From positions 1 to 39,980 of IMG/VR virus record IMGVR_UViG_3300031972_001471: DNA of 39,980 nucleotides. One strand, 5' to 3'. Positions 36,827 to 39,980 of the stretch are shown in pieces. This DNA is from a virus. Every line of letters begins with the position of its first letter. Position 1 is the first letter of the stretch. Both the position numbers and the translations under genes were made by a program. The notes beneath the pieces were generated by a model. The model searched no databases. It was not told the DNA's origin and worked only from the letters and a program-made list of their open reading frames with translations.

Positions 36827-39800
36827 TTATTCAGAGAACCGTGGAAGGTTCTGACCGAGGAGGTGATAGGCGTTGCGAATACCCATGGCGTTGTTGAACG
36901 GAACAAGAGACTTTGCAGCGTTCAAGTCTTGCTGACTGAAGTCATAGTCATCACGCAGAAGCGCTGCTGACATGCCCTGCCCGGCCCGTGCCGTCTTGGA
37001 GATCAAGTCGAACGTAGGGTTCCCGAACAATGTCTCGGAAGCCAGACCAGTGGTTCGGCCATAAGAGAACACAGGTTCATATCCCAGCCCCCAGACAAGC
37101 GTGTTGTCCACGATGCTTGGGGCGATGGTTGCAAACCCAGCCCGTTGGAAGGCAGCCCGGCCCAGCGCCGCCGGTTCAAGGCGATCTTGGAGGTACTTCT
37201 TCCGATCATCACGGGCGATTGAGTTTACGTGCGTCTGAGCGATGTAGCTCATCCCACCAAACAGGATACCCATCGACCACATCATGAATGTTTCCATGTC
37301 GCGGTGATGAAGCCCACTCAATGTCTGCTTGGTCCATGCCGCCACCATAAAGGAGCGGAACTGGATTAACGTCCGACCTAAGTCAGTTGTCATCCATTGA
37401 GACATTTGCCCGATATCATTCTCTTGGATGATCTTCCGGGACCACCTATCAATCGCGTTGATGAACGTCGAGGCAGCTTCGCTATCGGCCCAGTCTTCGA
37501 GGTTGAGCCGTTTGACGTTACGCCCTAGCATGCCCTTCTGGGTATCCACATGGTCCACCATCTGGGCCCGGATACGGGTAGCCATCTCATCACTCACACC
37601 CATCGCTGCGAGGCGGGACTGAGAGAAGCCCTTACCTGAGCCAAGGGCGTCATTCATCCAGCGCTGAACAGCTGCCCGTCCGGCCATCCGTTGGAGTGCC
37701 ATGTTGACAGGGGCCATCAAGCTGAGGTCTGCGGTGATGTGCTTGGCTTTCTGAAGGGCGTTATCCACCCGACCGAACATTGCACCTTCGTAGATGCCGT
37801 AGTCATCCATCCGGTTAGACGTCGTGTGACGAAGCCGGTCAGTACCGATGCCCCAGATGCTCTCGATCTCATCAAGCAGTTCATCATCCATGCGACCGTT
37901 GGAGGCACGCTTGTAGATGTTCCGCAAGGCGGGGACGTGTTGCAGCGTAGCTTTGAAGCCAGCTGCCCCGAGGATGTTCCCGATCTCGGCGATCTGTGCG
38001 AAGCCTACTTGGTTCATCACTCGGATGAAGTTGTAGTCCCGCAGGAAGCGCAAGCTCTCGGACATGTTACCGCGCTTGTTGAGGGGGATACCCATCACGG
38101 CCTTGTAGAGAGTGTCGAGCTTCCCGATCTCGCTATCGAGCTGGTGAGGCTTCATGTTGAATTGACCTGCCGTCTCCCGGATGTGGCCGAGGATGGTCTC
38201 GAACGAGGGGGTGCCCCCATCTATCTCACCATCAAGACGTGCCACACGGAAATTACTCAGGGCATCTTCCATGAAACCAGCGCCGGTCATCTGACGGGTA
38301 TAGAGGGTCATCAACCGCTCAGCATTATTGTCGAGGAAGTCCTCAACGCCGAACGTATGGCGTACCTGATTGGCGTCGATGAAGGTGTCCCGATAGGTTT
38401 CATCAAGGCGCAGCCGGTGCTTGGACCGAGCAATGGCCCCTTCAGTTCCCGATGTGGGTTTCTTCACAGCCGAGACGATCTGTGTGATGCGTTCAGCTGA
38501 TACGTCACCACTCTCAATCAGCATCCTCTCCAACAGTTCCGTCTGATCATCACTGAACACACGGCTGAGCTGGACGTCTTGGTACTTCTGAGAGCGGATG
38601 GAGCGGAGATATGACTGGGCGATGACCAGAGTGTCCTCATAATCAAGGTGAGGGGAACCCCGGCCCACGGCCTTACCGAGCATCCGCGTAACGGCACCTT
38701 CACCAAACCGGGTGATCATGTCGTCAAGCTTGCGGTGGTTGAATACACGCATGAGATACTCAGAGTTCTCGCCCACATCATCAAAGCCCCGAAGACCTTT
38801 GTCCTTGGCAAACCGCAGGAGATCAGCCTGAGCTGACCGCATGGCATCAGCCACCTTATTGATGTTGACGTCGTCAGTATGCATCCCGGCCTGACGCCGG
38901 ACAGCCTTACCGACTTGCTCGAAGAAGTCCTCACGATGTGCGCCACGCTTCCACATAGGGATACCGGCATCCTTAACCCACGCCCGAAATGCAGGCTCAA
39001 CTGTCCGATAGAACTCAGACATCCGGACCTTCATCGCGCGGTTCACCTCTTCAGAGGCGGAGCGGGTTAGAACAGCACCGTTGGCGTTGGCTACACCGTC
39101 CTCAGCGAGGGCGTTGGCGAGGCGTCGGACGACGGGGTGTTCAGATTGCTTCAGCGTCCCTACCATATCGATACGGGCACCTCCCATGGCTGATCGAGGG
39201 GCGTCCTCGGCAGCGGCCAGTTGGCGTTGAGCTGCTGTAAGGTTGGGGTCCTCAGGGGCTACACGCGCAGCGCCCAGTGACTGAGTGTCGCCGGGAGTAC
39301 GGGTAACCTCGCGTTGAAGATCACGGGCAACCGTTTCCAGCTCTCGATCCATACGGGCAGGAACAAAGGCACCTAGAGCGCCACCTACGACGAGCCCTGT
39401 AGCACCCGCAAGGAGGACTGAACGGGCACCGCGACGGGGGTCCTGAGAGGCGATGTACCCTTCAACACCAGCGTTAGCCGCACCAGCAGATAGACCCATG
39501 CGCACAGCGCGTTGACCACGGGAGAGCTTGTTAGCCAGCATGGCTGGTGCCGCGATACCATCAGTCATTACCATGGCACCGATAGCGACAGGGTCAAACA
39601 CAGCTGCACCAATCCGCATTGTGGTTCCCCAGCCGCCCAGTTGGGCCAGCTTCTGATCACTTTCCACCATCTCAGCGGCACGATCTCGGATAGCCCGAGC
39701 ATGGGCTTCAGACACTGCATCATCAAAGATGTCATGGTAGGCGACAGGGATGCCGTCAGTCAGCTCGCCCCAGAGCTCCTCATTATAGCGGAACTCAGTG

Positions 39801-39980
39801 TCAGGCTTGAACTCATCAGCACCCATCTGGGCCAGCATGTAGGAGCCTGCCCATTCAGAGCTGATGGCCTCCTTTAGACCTTGCCACATGGTGACGTCTT
39901 CTTGGCCTTGAAGGATTTGCTGTTCCTCGCGGGTGGAGCGGAAGGAAGGGGTAGGATTAGCGTGGGGTACAGAGAGCCCT
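36827..39980 (-). CDS. Internal virion protein gp16-like, C-terminal part (start lies at 633 across the window edge)
   Basis: The frame is open from 39980 to the stop at 36827 and is the continuation of 1-633. The internal ATG at 39889 is not the true start, because reading upstream gives PSFRSTREEQQILQGQEDV in both window ends. The segment holds long amphipathic helices, hydrophobic Ala/Gly-rich stretches (about 39400-39600), and a C-terminus with ALLRDDYDFSQQDLNAAKSLVPFNNAMGIRN, a type of ending common in gp16 proteins. In T7 this part forms the conduit through the inner membrane and helps pull DNA in. Confidence 0.9.
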   Translation of the reverse strand, partial: GLSVPHANPTPSFRSTREEQQILQGQEDVTMWQGLKEAISSEWAGSYMLAQMGADEFKPDTEFRYNEELWGELTDGIPVAYHDIFDDAVSEAHARAIRDRAAEMVESDQKLAQLGGWGTTMRIGAAVFDPVAIGAMVMTDGIAAPAMLANKLSRGQRAVRMGLSAGAANAGVEGYIASQDPRRGARSVLLAGATGLVVGGALGAFVPARMDRELETVARDLQREVTRTPGDTQSLGAARVAPEDPNLTAAQRQLAAAEDAPRSAMGGARIDMVGTLKQSEHPVVRRLANALAEDGVANANGAVLTRSASEEVNRAMKVRMSEFYRTVEPAFRAWVKDAGIPMWKRGAHREDFFEQVGKAVRRQAGMHTDDVNINKVADAMRSAQADLLRFAKDKGLRGFDDVGENSEYLMRVFNHRKLDDMITRFGEGAVTRMLGKAVGRGSPHLDYEDTLVIAQSYLRSIRSQKYQDVQLSRVFSDDQTELLERMLIESGDVSAERITQIVSAVKKPTSGTEGAIARSKHRLRLDETYRDTFIDANQVRHTFGVEDFLDNNAERLMTLYTRQMTGAGFMEDALSNFRVARLDGEIDGGTPSFETILGHIRETAGQFNMKPHQLDSEIGKLDTLYKAVMGIPLNKRGNMSESLRFLRDYNFIRVMNQVGFAQIAEIGNILGAAGFKATLQHVPALRNIYKRASNGRMDDELLDEIESIWGIGTDRLRHTTSNRMDDYGIYEGAMFGRVDNALQKAKHITADLSLMAPVNMALQRMAGRAAVQRWMNDALGSGKGFSQSRLAAMGVSDEMATRIRAQMVDHVDTQKGMLGRNVKRLNLEDWADSEAASTFINAIDRWSRKIIQENDIGQMSQWMTTDLGRTLIQFRSFMVAAWTKQTLSGLHHRDMETFMMWSMGILFGGMSYIAQTHVNSIARDDRKKYLQDRLEPAALGRAAFQRAGFATIAPSIVDNTLVWGLGYEPVFSYGRTTGLASETLFGNPTFDLISKTARAGQGMSAALLRDDYDFSQQDLNAAKSLVPFNNAMGIRNAYHLLGQNLPRFSE
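39857..39980. repeat. Window-end overlap, copy 2 (matches 1-124)
   Basis: Seven differences from bases 1-124, all synonymous in the gp16-like frame. Joining the copies closes the gene and the genome with a unit length of about 39,856 bases. Confidence 0.85.

Overview
The window is essentially the whole genome of a T7-like podovirus, read from the strand opposite to its genes: every gene I can support lies on the minus strand. It encodes a single-subunit T7-type RNA polymerase and, in T7 order, single-stranded DNA-binding protein, endonuclease I, amidase, primase-helicase, DNA polymerase, 5'-3' exonuclease, portal, scaffold, major capsid, tail tubular proteins A and B, internal virion proteins, tail fibre and both terminase subunits. 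A tyrosine integrase, a MarR-like winged-helix protein and a complete tRNA-Leu suggest a temperate or formerly temperate lineage. The host cannot be read directly. The balanced to slightly GC-rich composition and the integrase plus RNA polymerase layout resemble T7-like phages of marine Alphaproteobacteria, which is inference only.

The window is circularly permuted relative to the T7 map. Its two ends cut the large gp16-like gene, whose 5' part is at 1-633 and 3' part at 36827-39980. Bases 1-124 and 39857-39980 are two versions of the same stretch, differing at seven positions that are all synonymous. This is what two strain variants in a metagenomic assembly would give, and it implies a unit length near 39.86 kb. 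In transcription order the genome runs downward from about 31.9 kb to 1, then from 39.98 kb down to 32.07 kb.

Layout in transcription order: a repeat-rich region with few genes (31.9-30.8 kb), probably holding the physical ends and early promoters; small early genes (30.8-27.0 kb); winged-helix protein, integrase and tRNA-Leu (27.0-24.2 kb); RNA polymerase (23.8-21.3 kb); replication and nucleotide metabolism (21.3-11.9 kb); head and tail genes with a lysis cassette and a tRNA-like gene inserted between scaffold and capsid (11.8 kb to the window edge and on to 36.8 kb); tail fibre, holin-like gene and terminases (36.8-32.1 kb). Five near-identical copies of a promoter-like sequence and one weaker copy mark the probable RNA polymerase start sites. 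Hairpins with U-tracts separate several modules.

The most striking system is in the early region. The gaps between the small early genes hold a family of hammerhead self-cleaving ribozymes: three closely related type II copies with compensatory changes in stem I, one diverged type II copy, one type III copy whose stem II loop holds the Shine-Dalgarno sequence of the next gene and whose stem III overlaps its start codon, and one remnant. They sit where T7 uses host RNase III to cut its early transcript, so the early mRNA may process itself.
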